This document shows positions 8,778 through 15,133 of a stretch of DNA of 15,133 nucleotides, piece after piece. Origin of the DNA: an uncultured Eubacteriales bacterium. GTDB lineage: Bacteria > Bacillota > Clostridia > Oscillospirales > Butyricicoccaceae. Where the stretch lies: assembly GCA_934675045.1 (NCBI GenBank), contig CAKUPI010000015.1, positions 1 to 15,133 on the forward strand. Direction: 5' to 3'. The translations under genes were made by a program, and so were the position numbers. The notes beneath the pieces were generated by a model. That model was not told where the DNA came from, did no database searches, and saw only the letters and a list, made by a program, of their open reading frames with translations. Position 1 is the first letter of the stretch, and each line of letters opens with the position of its first letter.

Positions 8778-8813
8778 AGCGGCCGCGCAAATTGCAGCGC
8801 GGCCGCTTTTTTT
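8778..8813 (+). terminator. Strong intrinsic terminator after comF
   Basis: Arms AGCGGCCGCGC (8778-8788) and GCGCGGCCGCT (8797-8807) pair perfectly over 11 bp around an 8-nt loop. A run of seven T (8807-8813) follows. It lies 28 nt past the comF stop and closes the second gene run. Confidence 0.93.
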
Positions 8814-8934
8814 AAAGTCAATTTTGCGTCCGTATTTATTTAGAGCAAGAAAGTGCGGCTTGCTTTAAACGCCGGATAAAAACCGTGCATTTTAGCGAAA
8901 ATCGACAAATAAACGAAAAAGATCGCAAGATGGA

Positions 8935-8964
8935 TTGACAGATGCGGAAGCGGTTTGCTATACT
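8935..8964 (+). promoter_or_regulatory. Strong extended -10 promoter of the dipeptidase gene
   Basis: A perfect -35 TTGACA (8935-8940) is followed by an 18-bp spacer and TATACT (8959-8964). A TG dinucleotide one base upstream makes an extended -10. The surrounding 8815-9000 stretch is notably AT-rich against the rest of the window. A small dyad ATTTT-AGCG-AAAAT lies upstream at 8889-8902 and could be an operator, without further support. Transcription would begin near 8971. Confidence 0.85.
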
Positions 8965-8998
8965 CTGCTTGTGGATTTTTTGCAAGTAAAAATTGTAA

Positions 8999-9082
8999 GT
9001 CTTAAAATGCGAGGCAAACGGCCGCAAAGGGAAGGGGCCGATGCAGCCGGGAAAGCACAGCGATAAAGCCCGGGGAGCAGAC
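8999..9082 (+). promoter_or_regulatory. Possible structured 5' leader (riboswitch-like candidate) of the dipeptidase gene
   Basis: The leader of about 125 nt contains helix arms CGGCC/GGCCG (9019-9023 with 9036-9040) and CCGGG/CCCGG (9047-9051 with 9069-9073). An outer GUCU/AGAC pair (8999-9002 with 9079-9082) or UGC/GCA pair may close them. Unpaired-looking purine-rich blocks AGGCAA (9012-9017) and AUGCAGCCGGG (9041-9051) flank the first helix. These blocks recall the core of the NiCo (czcD) metal riboswitch and, more distantly, the c-di-GMP-I aptamer. However, the GGGAC block that should follow in NiCo and the GACGCAAAGCC block of c-di-GMP-I are not present. No terminator or sequestering hairpin is clear. 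This is a candidate only. Confidence 0.2.
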
Positions 9083-9096
9083 AAAAGGCGAAAAGC

Positions 9097-10440
9097 ATGA
9101 ACACGAAGCTGGCGGAGCAGATTCAAGCGTACATTGACAAATACCGGTATGAGATCGTTTCCCGCACCTGTGAGCTGGTGCGCATTCCGAGCGTCAAGGT
9201 CAGCGACGACTCGGGAAAGCCGTACGGAAAAGAGTGCGCGCGGGCGCTGGATTTTTGCGATGCGCTGTGCAGGGAAAAGGGTCTGGTCACCAAAAACTAC
9301 GACTACCGCTGTCTGGAGGCGATGTGCAGCGAGCGGCAGTCGGGGAAGCGCCTGCTGATAGCGACCCACGCCGACGTGGTGCCCGCGTCGGAGGGAAACC
9401 TTTACGACCCCTTTGCCGGTACGGTGCGCGGGGACTACATACTGGGCCGCGGCACGGTTGATGACAAGGGGCCGCTCGTTGCCACGCTGTACGCGCTGGC
9501 CTTTTTCAAGGAATACGGCATCCCCCTGAAAAACGACGTACGGCTGGTATTCGGCAGCAACGAAGAGTTCGGCATGGACGACATGCAATACTATCTGGAA
9601 ACCGCCGGCCAGCCCGACTGGGGCATCTCGGCCGACGGCGACTTCCCCACCGACAACGGTGAAAAGAGCAAGGTCACCTTTACCGTCACGGCGGCCAAGG
9701 CGAAAAACGTCGAGTTTGTCCGCTCCAGAAGCGACGGGCAGAGCCTGATTCACGCATACTGCGAATCGACGATCGACAACGTCAATGTGACGATCGGCAA
9801 AACGCGGCCGGTCACCGGCGGCGAGGGGGAGAAGCCGGGCATTGAAAACCCAGTGGCCCACACCATCCTCTCATCAGCCGTTCCCATTTTCCAAAACGCG
9901 GAGGAAGAGGCGTGCATCAAGGCGCTGCTGGCCGACAGGCACGGCGAGCAGATGGGCATCGCGTGCGAGCATGAGCTGTTCGGAAAGTCCGTCTTCCGCG
10001 TCTGCAAGGCGGAGACCGAGGGCGAAAACATCGTCCTCACCTTTGATGTAAGGCTGCCCGCCCTTGTCGATTTGCAGGGCGTGGCCGATAAGATCCGGCG
10101 CTACGGCGAAGAGCACCGGATTTCGGTGGCCGTCGAAAAGCTGGGACCGGGGTACTACCAGGCGCCGGATCAGGAAATTGTGGCCATGCTGACCGGGATT
10201 TACAACCGCGAAATGAACCTGGACCAAAAGCCCGGCGTGCTGCTGGGCGGGTGCACCTACACCCGCCTGTTCCGAAACGGCTGCGGCTTCGGCGGGGGCT
10301 TCCGCGACGAGAAAAAGCCCTTCCCGCAGGGGCACGGCTATTGCCACGGCGCGGACGAGGCGCACAACATCGGCGTTTTGCTCAACGCGGTCAAAATGTT
10401 CATTCTGGGCATCAAGGCCATTGACGACATGTGGTCGTGA
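9097..10440 (+). CDS. M20 family metal-dependent dipeptidase (PepV/Sapep type)
   Basis: This is a cytoplasmic two-metal dipeptidase that probably cleaves dipeptides for nitrogen supply. Family members use Zn2+ or Mn2+. The 447-residue product has the M20 motifs in order: the first metal histidine and base pair at H91/D93 (ATHADVVP), the bridging aspartate at D122 (GRGTVDDKGP, the PepV-type form), catalytic E156 and metal E157 (FGSNEEFG), D180 (ISADGDFP), and the last metal histidine H417 (CHGADEAHN). A lid domain lies between about 190 and 370, including HTILSSAVPIF. GTVDDKGP and HGADE favour PepV/Sapep over DapE or succinyl-diaminopimelate enzymes; exact substrate is not decidable. The ATG has AAAAGG at 9083-9088, 8 nt upstream. 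It stands alone between two terminators with its own strong promoter. Confidence 0.9.
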   Translation: MNTKLAEQIQAYIDKYRYEIVSRTCELVRIPSVKVSDDSGKPYGKECARALDFCDALCREKGLVTKNYDYRCLEAMCSERQSGKRLLIATHADVVPASEGNLYDPFAGTVRGDYILGRGTVDDKGPLVATLYALAFFKEYGIPLKNDVRLVFGSNEEFGMDDMQYYLETAGQPDWGISADGDFPTDNGEKSKVTFTVTAAKAKNVEFVRSRSDGQSLIHAYCESTIDNVNVTIGKTRPVTGGEGEKPGIENPVAHTILSSAVPIFQNAEEEACIKALLADRHGEQMGIACEHELFGKSVFRVCKAETEGENIVLTFDVRLPALVDLQGVADKIRRYGEEHRISVAVEKLGPGYYQAPDQEIVAMLTGIYNREMNLDQKPGVLLGGCTYTRLFRNGCGFGGGFRDEKKPFPQGHGYCHGADEAHNIGVLLNAVKMFILGIKAIDDMWS

Positions 10441-10697
10441 CGACCGAAAAAGCACCCGGGCACACAGGGGGGCGCCGCCGCAAAAGAACGGCGGGCCGAG
10501 AGCGCCCGGTACCGCTGAAAAACCGAAAGCCGACGGCGCGGGCCGGCGGCTTTCTTTCTGCCCGCATCCGGGCGTGAAGCGGGGCGTTTACGGCCGTTTT
10601 CCCCGCAAAACGGGCGGGAGAGGGCGCCGCCGCCGGGCGGGCGGAAGCAAAAAATCCCATATCGGGCGGAAAAAACGGAATTGGCGGCAAAATGTTG
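10441..10697. other. GC-rich noncoding gap between the dipeptidase gene and the mreB promoter
   Basis: I see no convincing gene here. Open frames on both strands give only Arg/Pro/Gly-rich strings with no ribosome binding site. The stretch holds the probable dipeptidase terminator (10526-10558), a small hairpin GCCCG-CATC-CGGGC around 10559-10573, and a perfect 7-bp hairpin CCGTTTT/AAAACGG (10594-10600 with 10607-10613). It could be decayed sequence or carry an unrecognised small RNA. Nothing supports either firmly. Confidence 0.5.
10526..10558 (+). terminator. Probable intrinsic terminator after the dipeptidase gene
   Basis: AAAGCCGACGG (10526-10536) pairs with CCGGCGGCTTT (10543-10553), with one A-G mismatch and a 6-nt loop. 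The T-rich tail TTTCTTTC follows. The interrupted T-run and the 85-nt distance from the stop codon lower confidence. Confidence 0.55.
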
Positions 10698-10726
10698 TTG
10701 AAAAGTGCCGCGGAATTGGCTATAAT
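10698..10726 (+). promoter_or_regulatory. Promoter of the mreB-family gene
   Basis: TTGAAA (10698-10703), a 17-bp spacer and a perfect TATAAT (10721-10726) form a near-consensus sigma-A promoter. Transcription near 10733 gives a leader of roughly 108 nt before the ATG at 10842. The leader is much more AT-rich than the genes and contains a tiny 15-codon open frame (10783-10830). Confidence 0.85.
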
Positions 10727-10841
10727 AAACTTATTGCGGACTAAATAAAGATTTTTTGCCTGTTTTGGCCGGCATCGGGCTTATGTCAAAGAATAAAGGA
10801 TTGGCGCGCAGTAAAATCAGAAAAGTGTGAGGTGTAAGAAT

Positions 10842-11864
10842 ATGTCGTCTGGAGATATCGGCATTGATTTGGGCACAGCGTCCATACTCGTTTTTGTAAA
10901 GGGAAAGGGAATCGCGCTGTGCGAGCCTTCGGTCGTCGCCGTTGACAAAACAACGGGAAAGATTCTGGCGGTGGGGGCCGACGCGCAGAGCATGCTGGGC
11001 AGAACGCCGGGCAACATCGTCGCGGTGCGCCCCCTGCGCGAGGGCGTGATTTCCGACTATGAAATGACGGAGAAGATGATCAAGGAGTTCATCAAAAAGG
11101 TGCTGGGCTTCCGGCTCTTTAAGCCCAACATCATCATCTGCATTCCCAGCGTGATCACCGAGGTCGAGGAGCGCGCCGTCATCGACGCCGGCACGCAGGC
11201 CGGCGCACGCCGCGTCTTTCTCATCGAGGAGCCGGTGGCGGCCGCCATCGGCGCCGGCATCGACATTTCCAAGGCCAACGGCAATATGATTGTCGACATC
11301 GGCGGCGGCACGAGCGACATCGCCGTCATTTCGCTGGGGGGCATTGTCGAATCGACCTCCATCAAGGTGGCCGGCGACAAGTTCGACGAGGCCATTGTCA
11401 AATACATCCGCCGCAAGCACAATGTGCTCATCGGTGAGCGCACGGCGGAAGAAATGAAAATGACCATCGGCTGCGTTTATCCCCGCCCCGAGGAAAAGAC
11501 CATGGAGGTCAAGGGCCGCTGCCTGATGACCGGCCTGCCCCGGACTTTTACCGTCGGCTCGTCGGAGATGATCGAAGCCTTTGAGGAAGTGACGGCCAAA
11601 ATCGTCGAGGCCGTTCACTCGGTGCTCGAGCGCACCGCCCCCGAGCTGGTCGGCGACATCGCCACCAACGGCATTGTCATGACGGGCGGCGGAAGCCTGA
11701 TTTACGGCTTTGACAAGCTGATTGAATCCAAAACGGGCATTGCGACCCGCGTCGCGGACGACGCCATTTCCTGCGTGGCGTACGGCACGGGCAAGGCGCT
11801 CGACAACATTGACATCATGCAGGACGGTACCATGAACCTGACCCGCAAGCGTCAGATGATGTAA
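10842..11864 (+). CDS. mreB: MreB/Mbl family rod-shape actin homolog
   Basis: MreB-type proteins form membrane-bound filaments that guide the cell-wall elongation machinery. The 340-residue protein has the actin-fold signatures: phosphate-1 GIDLGTAS at 7-14, RPLREGVISDYEMTEKMI at 63-80, IPSVITEVEERAVIDA at 101-116, the EEPVAAAIGAGI helix at 129-140, phosphate-2 VDIGGGTSDIAVISLGG at 151-167, and the adenosine motif IVMTGGGSLIYGF at 278-290. I start it at the ATG 10842 with GAGGTG at 10829-10834. An in-frame GTG at 10827 lacks a site of its own and falls across it. mreC and mreD are absent nearby, so this is a stand-alone copy, possibly an Mbl or MreBH-type paralog. It is followed by a hairpin and then the histidine-phosphatase gene. 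Confidence 0.93.
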   Translation: MSSGDIGIDLGTASILVFVKGKGIALCEPSVVAVDKTTGKILAVGADAQSMLGRTPGNIVAVRPLREGVISDYEMTEKMIKEFIKKVLGFRLFKPNIIICIPSVITEVEERAVIDAGTQAGARRVFLIEEPVAAAIGAGIDISKANGNMIVDIGGGTSDIAVISLGGIVESTSIKVAGDKFDEAIVKYIRRKHNVLIGERTAEEMKMTIGCVYPRPEEKTMEVKGRCLMTGLPRTFTVGSSEMIEAFEEVTAKIVEAVHSVLERTAPELVGDIATNGIVMTGGGSLIYGFDKLIESKTGIATRVADDAISCVAYGTGKALDNIDIMQDGTMNLTRKRQMM

Positions 11865-11872
11865 GCAGACGG

Positions 11873-11904
11873 CACGCCGAAGGCTCTGCGCCTTCGGCGT
11901 GTTT
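11873..11904 (+). terminator. Hairpin terminator or attenuator after mreB
   Basis: CACGCCGAAGGC (11873-11884) pairs perfectly with GCCTTCGGCGTG (11890-11901) around a 5-nt loop. Only TTTC follows. The stem is strong but the T-run is short. The next gene starts 35 nt later with no promoter visible between, so partial read-through into it is likely. Confidence 0.65.
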
Positions 11905-11938
11905 CACGATATGCACAGATGAGAAGAAGGAGAGAAAG

Positions 11939-12565
11939 ATGACCAAACTCTACATCATCCGTCACGGAGAGACGACGGGCAACGATGCGGGGCGCTTTCA
12001 GGGAAGCACCGACTGCGGGCTGAGCGAGCGCGGCTACGCCCAGATTGAGCGGCTGGGGGAACGCTGCCGCGATCTGCCGTTTGAGGTGCTCATTTCCAGC
12101 CCGCTGGTCCGCGCGCGCGAAACGGCGTCGGCGGCCAACCGCTACATCGGGCTGCCCCTGCGCATTGACGCCGATCTGGCCGAAATGGGCTGCGGCGACT
12201 GGGAGGAAAAATCCTGGGACGAGCTTTACGAGCAGTACCCGGCGGAAATGCAGCTGTGGCGCGAGCAGCCGTGGCTTTTCCAGTCCCCCGGCGGGGAAAG
12301 CATGCAGCAGGTCTACGAGCGCGTCGTGGGGGCCTATCGCCGCATTCTGGCGGAGCACCGCGGACAGACCGTTGCCGTCGTTTCGCACGGCTGCGCCATT
12401 CGCAACGCGCTGTGCTTTTTCCACGGCAGAGGCATTGAGGGCCTCAACGACATGCCGTGGGTGCGCAATACCTCCATCACCCGCGTGGACTGCCACGACG
12501 ACGGGCGGTTTCAGGTCGTGTTTGAAAACGATTACGAGCATGTCAGGGACATAGTCAAGCTGTAA
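11939..12565 (+). CDS. Histidine phosphatase family protein (phosphoglycerate mutase-like)
   Basis: This 208-residue cytoplasmic protein belongs to the branch-1 histidine phosphatases. The phospho-acceptor motif is R8-H9-G10-E11 (IIRHGETTGN). SSPLVRARETA at 53-63 supplies the second arginine (R58 or R60), E82 (LAEMGCGDWE) is the likely proton donor, and H150 (VVSHGCAIRN) is the second catalytic histidine. The GDWEEKSWDEL segment and FQSPGGESMQQVYERV match the broad-specificity or CobC-like group rather than glycolytic mutase. The substrate cannot be told; no cobalamin genes are nearby. AAGGAG at 11927-11932 precedes the ATG by 6 nt. It is probably transcribed from the mreB promoter past a hairpin. 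It converges on murC, with which it shares the terminator at 12599-12636. Confidence 0.9.
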   Translation: MTKLYIIRHGETTGNDAGRFQGSTDCGLSERGYAQIERLGERCRDLPFEVLISSPLVRARETASAANRYIGLPLRIDADLAEMGCGDWEEKSWDELYEQYPAEMQLWREQPWLFQSPGGESMQQVYERVVGAYRRILAEHRGQTVAVVSHGCAIRNALCFFHGRGIEGLNDMPWVRNTSITRVDCHDDGRFQVVFENDYEHVRDIVKL

Positions 12566-12598
12566 AAGCACAAGTACATCCCGCCGCAGGGCAGAGAA

Positions 12599-12636
12599 AA
12601 AGGACCGGACGCAGAAAGCCTGCCGTCCGGTCCTTT
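12599..12636. terminator. Bidirectional terminator between convergent genes
   Basis: AAAGGACCGGACG (12599-12611) pairs perfectly with CGTCCGGTCCTTT (12624-12636). A further CAG/CTG closes the loop after a one-base bulge. On the plus strand the stem ends in TTT. On the minus strand five T follow (complement of 12597-12601). It lies 34 nt after the phosphatase stop and about 70 nt after the murC stop, so it can serve both. Confidence 0.85.
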
Positions 12637-12704
12637 GCTATAAGCGCCGGCGCTGAAAGCCGGGTTCAAAGGCTGCGCTTCAGACGCCGAAAAGCACGGC
12701 CGTC

Positions 12705-14084
12705 TTATTTTTCGGCGGGGAAGCCGTCCCAGATGCGCCAGACGTCCCCCGCGCCCATGCTGAAGATGATGTCCCCCTCGCGCGCATGTTCGGCGACAAA
12801 GCGGCGCGCCTCGTCGAGGCCGGAAACGCAGACCGCGCCGGGGATGAGATCGGCCAGATAATGGCCGTTGATGCCGGTGGTGTTGACCTCGCGGCTGGCA
12901 TAGATGTCGGTGACAACGCACAGGTCGGCGTGCGAAAGGGCGCGGGCGAAGTCCTCGCGCAGCGAAATGGTGCGCGAATAGGTGTGCGGCTGAAAGACGC
13001 AGATCACCCGGCCGGGCTCCATGGCGCGGGCCGTTTGGAGCGTGGTCTCGATTTCGCTCGGGTGGTGGGCATAGTCGTCGAAAAGCAGGGCGCCGCGATA
13101 GCTGCCCTTTGCTTCAAAACGGCGGCCGACGCCGCGGTAAGCGGCCATTCCGGCGGCAAAGTCCTGCGGCGGAACCTTCAGGAACACGGCGCAGGCGGCC
13201 GCGGCCAGCGCGTTTAACAGGTTGTGCCTGCCCGGCACCGAGAGGGTGAGACGGCACCACGGCGCGCCGAAGCAGTGGACGTCAAAGCTGTAAAAGCCCC
13301 GGCTGCAGGTGATGTTCTGCGCAGAGATGTCGGCGCCGGGCTGAAGGCCGAAGGTGAGCACGCGCCGGTCAAGCCCCTCGACGGCCCGCATGGTGTTGGC
13401 GTCGTCGCGGTTGGCGATGATGAGCCCGTCCTCCGGCACCAGCGAGGCAAAATGCCGGAAGGAGGCGATGATGTCGTCGGTGTCCTTGAAAAAGTCCAGA
13501 TGATCGCGGTCGATGTTCAAAATGACGGCTACGGTCGGGCGGAAGCTGTGATAGCTGTTTTTGTACTCGCATGCCTCGGCGACGAACAGATCGCGGCCGC
13601 CGATGCGCAGCGTGCCGCCGCCGATGCTGGAAAGCTCGCCGCCCACCATAACGGTGGGGTTTAAGGCGGCGTATTGCGCAAAGGTGGCCACCATCGAGGT
13701 CGTCGAGGTTTTGCCGTGCGTGCCGGCGACGCAGACGGCGTGGTCGTAGCGGCCCATCAGCAGCCCCCAGGCCTGGCCGCGTTCGAGAACGGGAAGGCCG
13801 AGGCGGCGCGCTGCGACAATTTCGGGGTTTTGGTCCAAAACGGCGGCCGTGCGGATGACGGCGGCAGCCTGCGCGACGTTTTCTTCGCGCTGCCCGATGT
13901 AAATGCGCGCGCCCAGCTGCTCCAGCCGGTCGGTAAAGGGAGAGCGCTCGCGGTCAGAGCCTTGTACGCAGGCTCCCATATCCAGCAAAAGCTCGGCAAG
14001 CGCGCGCATGGAAACGCCGCCGATGCCGCTTAAATGAATGGGCCTTTTTGCAGCTATCAGCTCTTCAAGCTCGGTTAAAGTCAT
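12705..14084 (-). CDS. murC: UDP-N-acetylmuramate--L-alanine ligase
   Basis: MurC adds L-alanine to UDP-MurNAc using ATP, the first amino-acid step of peptidoglycan precursor synthesis in the cytoplasm. From the ATG at 14084 it has 459 residues, normal for the family. Motifs are the nucleotide-fold start IHLSGIGGVSM (16-26), the ATP loop GTHGKTSTT (121-129), EACEYKNSYHSFRP (170-183, characteristic of MurC), NIDRDHLDFF (190-199), PGRHNLLNALAA (284-295), RRFE (321-324), FDDYAHHP (335-342), FQPHTYSRT (364-372) and a C-terminal MGAGD (443-447). A longer frame to 14159 is rejected: GGGGTG is 8 nt upstream of 14084, and the predicted transcript starts near 14158. It stands alone on the minus strand, divergent from the glycosyltransferase gene and convergent with the phosphatase gene. 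Confidence 0.97.
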   Translation of the reverse strand: MTLTELEELIAAKRPIHLSGIGGVSMRALAELLLDMGACVQGSDRERSPFTDRLEQLGARIYIGQREENVAQAAAVIRTAAVLDQNPEIVAARRLGLPVLERGQAWGLLMGRYDHAVCVAGTHGKTSTTSMVATFAQYAALNPTVMVGGELSSIGGGTLRIGGRDLFVAEACEYKNSYHSFRPTVAVILNIDRDHLDFFKDTDDIIASFRHFASLVPEDGLIIANRDDANTMRAVEGLDRRVLTFGLQPGADISAQNITCSRGFYSFDVHCFGAPWCRLTLSVPGRHNLLNALAAAACAVFLKVPPQDFAAGMAAYRGVGRRFEAKGSYRGALLFDDYAHHPSEIETTLQTARAMEPGRVICVFQPHTYSRTISLREDFARALSHADLCVVTDIYASREVNTTGINGHYLADLIPGAVCVSGLDEARRFVAEHAREGDIIFSMGAGDVWRIWDGFPAEK

Positions 14085-14159
14085 AAAAAAAGCACCCCAT
14101 TTGTCCATTGTAAAGTCAGCCGTGCCAATCGGCGCGGGCGAACCCCATACAGGTTGCAA

Positions 14160-14188
14160 TTGCTATTATATCGCAAAAGTGGTAAAAT
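14160..14188 (+). promoter_or_regulatory. Promoter of the glycosyltransferase gene
   Basis: TTGCTA (14160-14165), a 17-bp spacer and TAAAAT (14183-14188) are preceded by TG one base upstream, giving an extended -10. Transcription would start near 14195, with a leader of about 47 nt. It overlaps the murC promoter almost completely. Confidence 0.6.
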
Positions 14189-14193
14189 ATAAA
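14165..14193 (-). promoter_or_regulatory. murC promoter
   Basis: On the minus strand, TATAAT (14170 down to 14165) lies 17 bp downstream of TTTATA (14193 down to 14188, 4 of 6 matches to the -35 consensus). Transcription would start near 14158, leaving a leader of about 74 nt. It occupies the same bases as the plus-strand promoter of the glycosyltransferase gene. Confidence 0.65.
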
Positions 14194-14241
14194 TAGCATA
14201 ATGACAGCTTTTGCGTATTTTATCGGAACAGGGGGGAAGTC

Positions 14242-15133
14242 ATGCGGGTTCTCATTCTGACCGTTTCGGCAGGGTACGGCCATACCGCGACAGCAAAATC
14301 CATTGAACAGAGGCTGGTGGATCAGGGAATTTCCGCCGAGTGCATTGACGTTTACCAGTATGTCAACAAGCTCATTTCAGAGACCATCGACAAAAGCACG
14401 GTGCTGTACGCCAAGTACACGCCCGAGGTCTACCGGCTGATTTACCAGTATCTCGATTCCGGGTCTATCGACGAGCGCTTCAACATGGTGGGCTTTATCA
14501 ACGCGCTGTGCACCTATAAGTTTGAAAAGCTGATGCGCGAAATCGACCCGGACTTTGTCATCTGCACCCACGTCTTTGCGGCGCAGCTGGTGCACGAACT
14601 GAAGAAAAAGGGGCGCTGTCGGGCCGAGCTGCTCGGCATTTGCACCGATTACACCATTCACCCGTACTGGGAAACGCTGCAAACGATGGATCACTTTGTC
14701 ATCGCCGGCGAGGCGCTTTTGTACCGCGCCGTCAAAAAAGGCATCCGGCGCGAAATCATTCACCCCTTCGGTATTCCGGTTCACCCCAAGTTTTACCGTG
14801 CCATGAGCAGGCAGGAGGCGCGGCGGCAGCTCGGCTTTGACGAGGACAGCAAGGTGGTTTTGCTGATGGGCGGAGGGCTGGGCTACGGTCTGGTGGACGA
14901 CGAGGCCAGCAAAATCCTGTCGGTGCGGCAAAAGGTCGAGCTGGCCGTCATCTGCGGCAACAACCAGCGGCAGCAGGCCGAGTTTGAGCGCATGCGCGAC
15001 AGCATGCCTTTTGCCAGCATCCACGTCTATGGGTTTGTGGACAACGTCCACGTCATGATGGACGCGGCCGACGTGCTGGTGTCCAAGCCGGGCGGCCTGA
15101 CGGTGACGGAAGCGCTGCTCAAGGGGCTGCCGC
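14242..15133 (+). CDS. MGDG-synthase/UgtP-like glycosyltransferase, 3' end outside window
   Basis: The gene runs off the right edge; 297 codons are visible. The N-terminal domain starts MRVLILTVSAGYGHTATAK, the MGDG-synthase family opening, whose GxGH turn is altered here to GYGH. Further marks are DPDFVICTHVFAAQLV near 97-112, CTDYTIHPYW near 134-143 and HPFGIPVHPKFY near 174-185. The C-terminal UDP-sugar-binding half begins VVLLMGGGLGYG near 211 and continues to VYGFVDNVHVMMDAADVLVSKPGG near 263-286, followed by LTVTEALLKGLP. Relatives transfer glucose or galactose to diacylglycerol to make glycolipid and lipoteichoic-acid anchors; sugar and acceptor here are inferred. AGGGGGG at 14230-14236 precedes the ATG by 5 nt. 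It is divergent from murC with overlapping promoters, fitting an envelope role. Confidence 0.87.
   Translation, partial: MRVLILTVSAGYGHTATAKSIEQRLVDQGISAECIDVYQYVNKLISETIDKSTVLYAKYTPEVYRLIYQYLDSGSIDERFNMVGFINALCTYKFEKLMREIDPDFVICTHVFAAQLVHELKKKGRCRAELLGICTDYTIHPYWETLQTMDHFVIAGEALLYRAVKKGIRREIIHPFGIPVHPKFYRAMSRQEARRQLGFDEDSKVVLLMGGGLGYGLVDDEASKILSVRQKVELAVICGNNQRQQAEFERMRDSMPFASIHVYGFVDNVHVMMDAADVLVSKPGGLTVTEALLKGLP

Noticed and set aside
8836..9861. 341-residue minus-strand frame opposite the dipeptidase gene
   Set aside because: It spans the promoter and leader of the dipeptidase gene, and the motif-bearing gene is on the other strand.
10421..10744. Open frames on both strands between the dipeptidase and mreB genes
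   Set aside because: They run through a probable terminator and the mreB promoter, are Arg/Gly/Pro-rich, and have no ribosome binding site.
12643..12654. Perfect 12-bp palindrome AGCGCCGGCGCT between the convergent genes
   Set aside because: Pure G/C palindromes arise easily in such GC-rich DNA, and nothing nearby suggests a binding site.
14085..14159. Longer N-terminus for murC
   Set aside because: The extra residues are not conserved in MurC, the outer ATG lies at the predicted transcription start, and the 14084 ATG has a good ribosome binding site.

Overview
The window looks like core chromosome from a high-GC member of the Firmicutes. A Clostridia lineage of the Oscillospiraceae/Ruminococcaceae kind is my best guess, inferred from gene content and not proven. 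Supporting signs are the Gram-positive RecD2 helicase without RecB or RecC, ComF, a PepV/Sapep-type dipeptidase, a UgtP/MGDG-synthase-like glycosyltransferase, strong AGGAGG-type ribosome binding sites, TATAAT promoters, and a Bacillus-type LexA (SOS) box in front of recA. Coding DNA is very GC-rich at third codon positions. This leaves long stop-free antisense frames that are not genes. I see no mobile element, CRISPR array, rRNA or tRNA.

Layout. (1) 1-5094: an SOS-box promoter followed by a tight five-gene plus-strand run, recA-recX-rimO-pgsA-cysS (RecA, its modulator RecX, S12 methylthiotransferase, phosphatidylglycerophosphate synthase, cysteinyl-tRNA synthetase). It ends at a hairpin/T-run. 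(2) 5115-8813: a second plus-strand run made of a small membrane protein of the small multidrug export family, an unrecognised 93-residue single-span membrane protein, recD2 and comF. The last three genes overlap, and the run ends at a very strong terminator. (3) 8935-10558: a stand-alone M20 metallodipeptidase gene with a near-consensus extended -10 promoter and a roughly 125-nt GC-rich leader that may be structured. (4) 10698-12636: an orphan mreB-family gene with its own promoter and a long leader, then a histidine-phosphatase gene, then a terminator shared with the convergent murC. (5) 12705-15133: murC on the minus strand, divergent from a glycosyltransferase gene that runs off the right edge. 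Their predicted promoters overlap almost completely within about 35 bp.

Themes. The first two runs group DNA repair and recombination (recA, recX, recD2) and competence-type DNA handling (comF) with housekeeping translation and lipid genes. The right half is cell-envelope work: MreB scaffolding, MurC peptidoglycan precursor synthesis and probable glycolipid synthesis. I found no clearly new system. The most useful second looks are the dipeptidase leader, the small membrane ORF before recD2, the overlapping murC/glycosyltransferase promoters, and the LexA-like box at the left edge.
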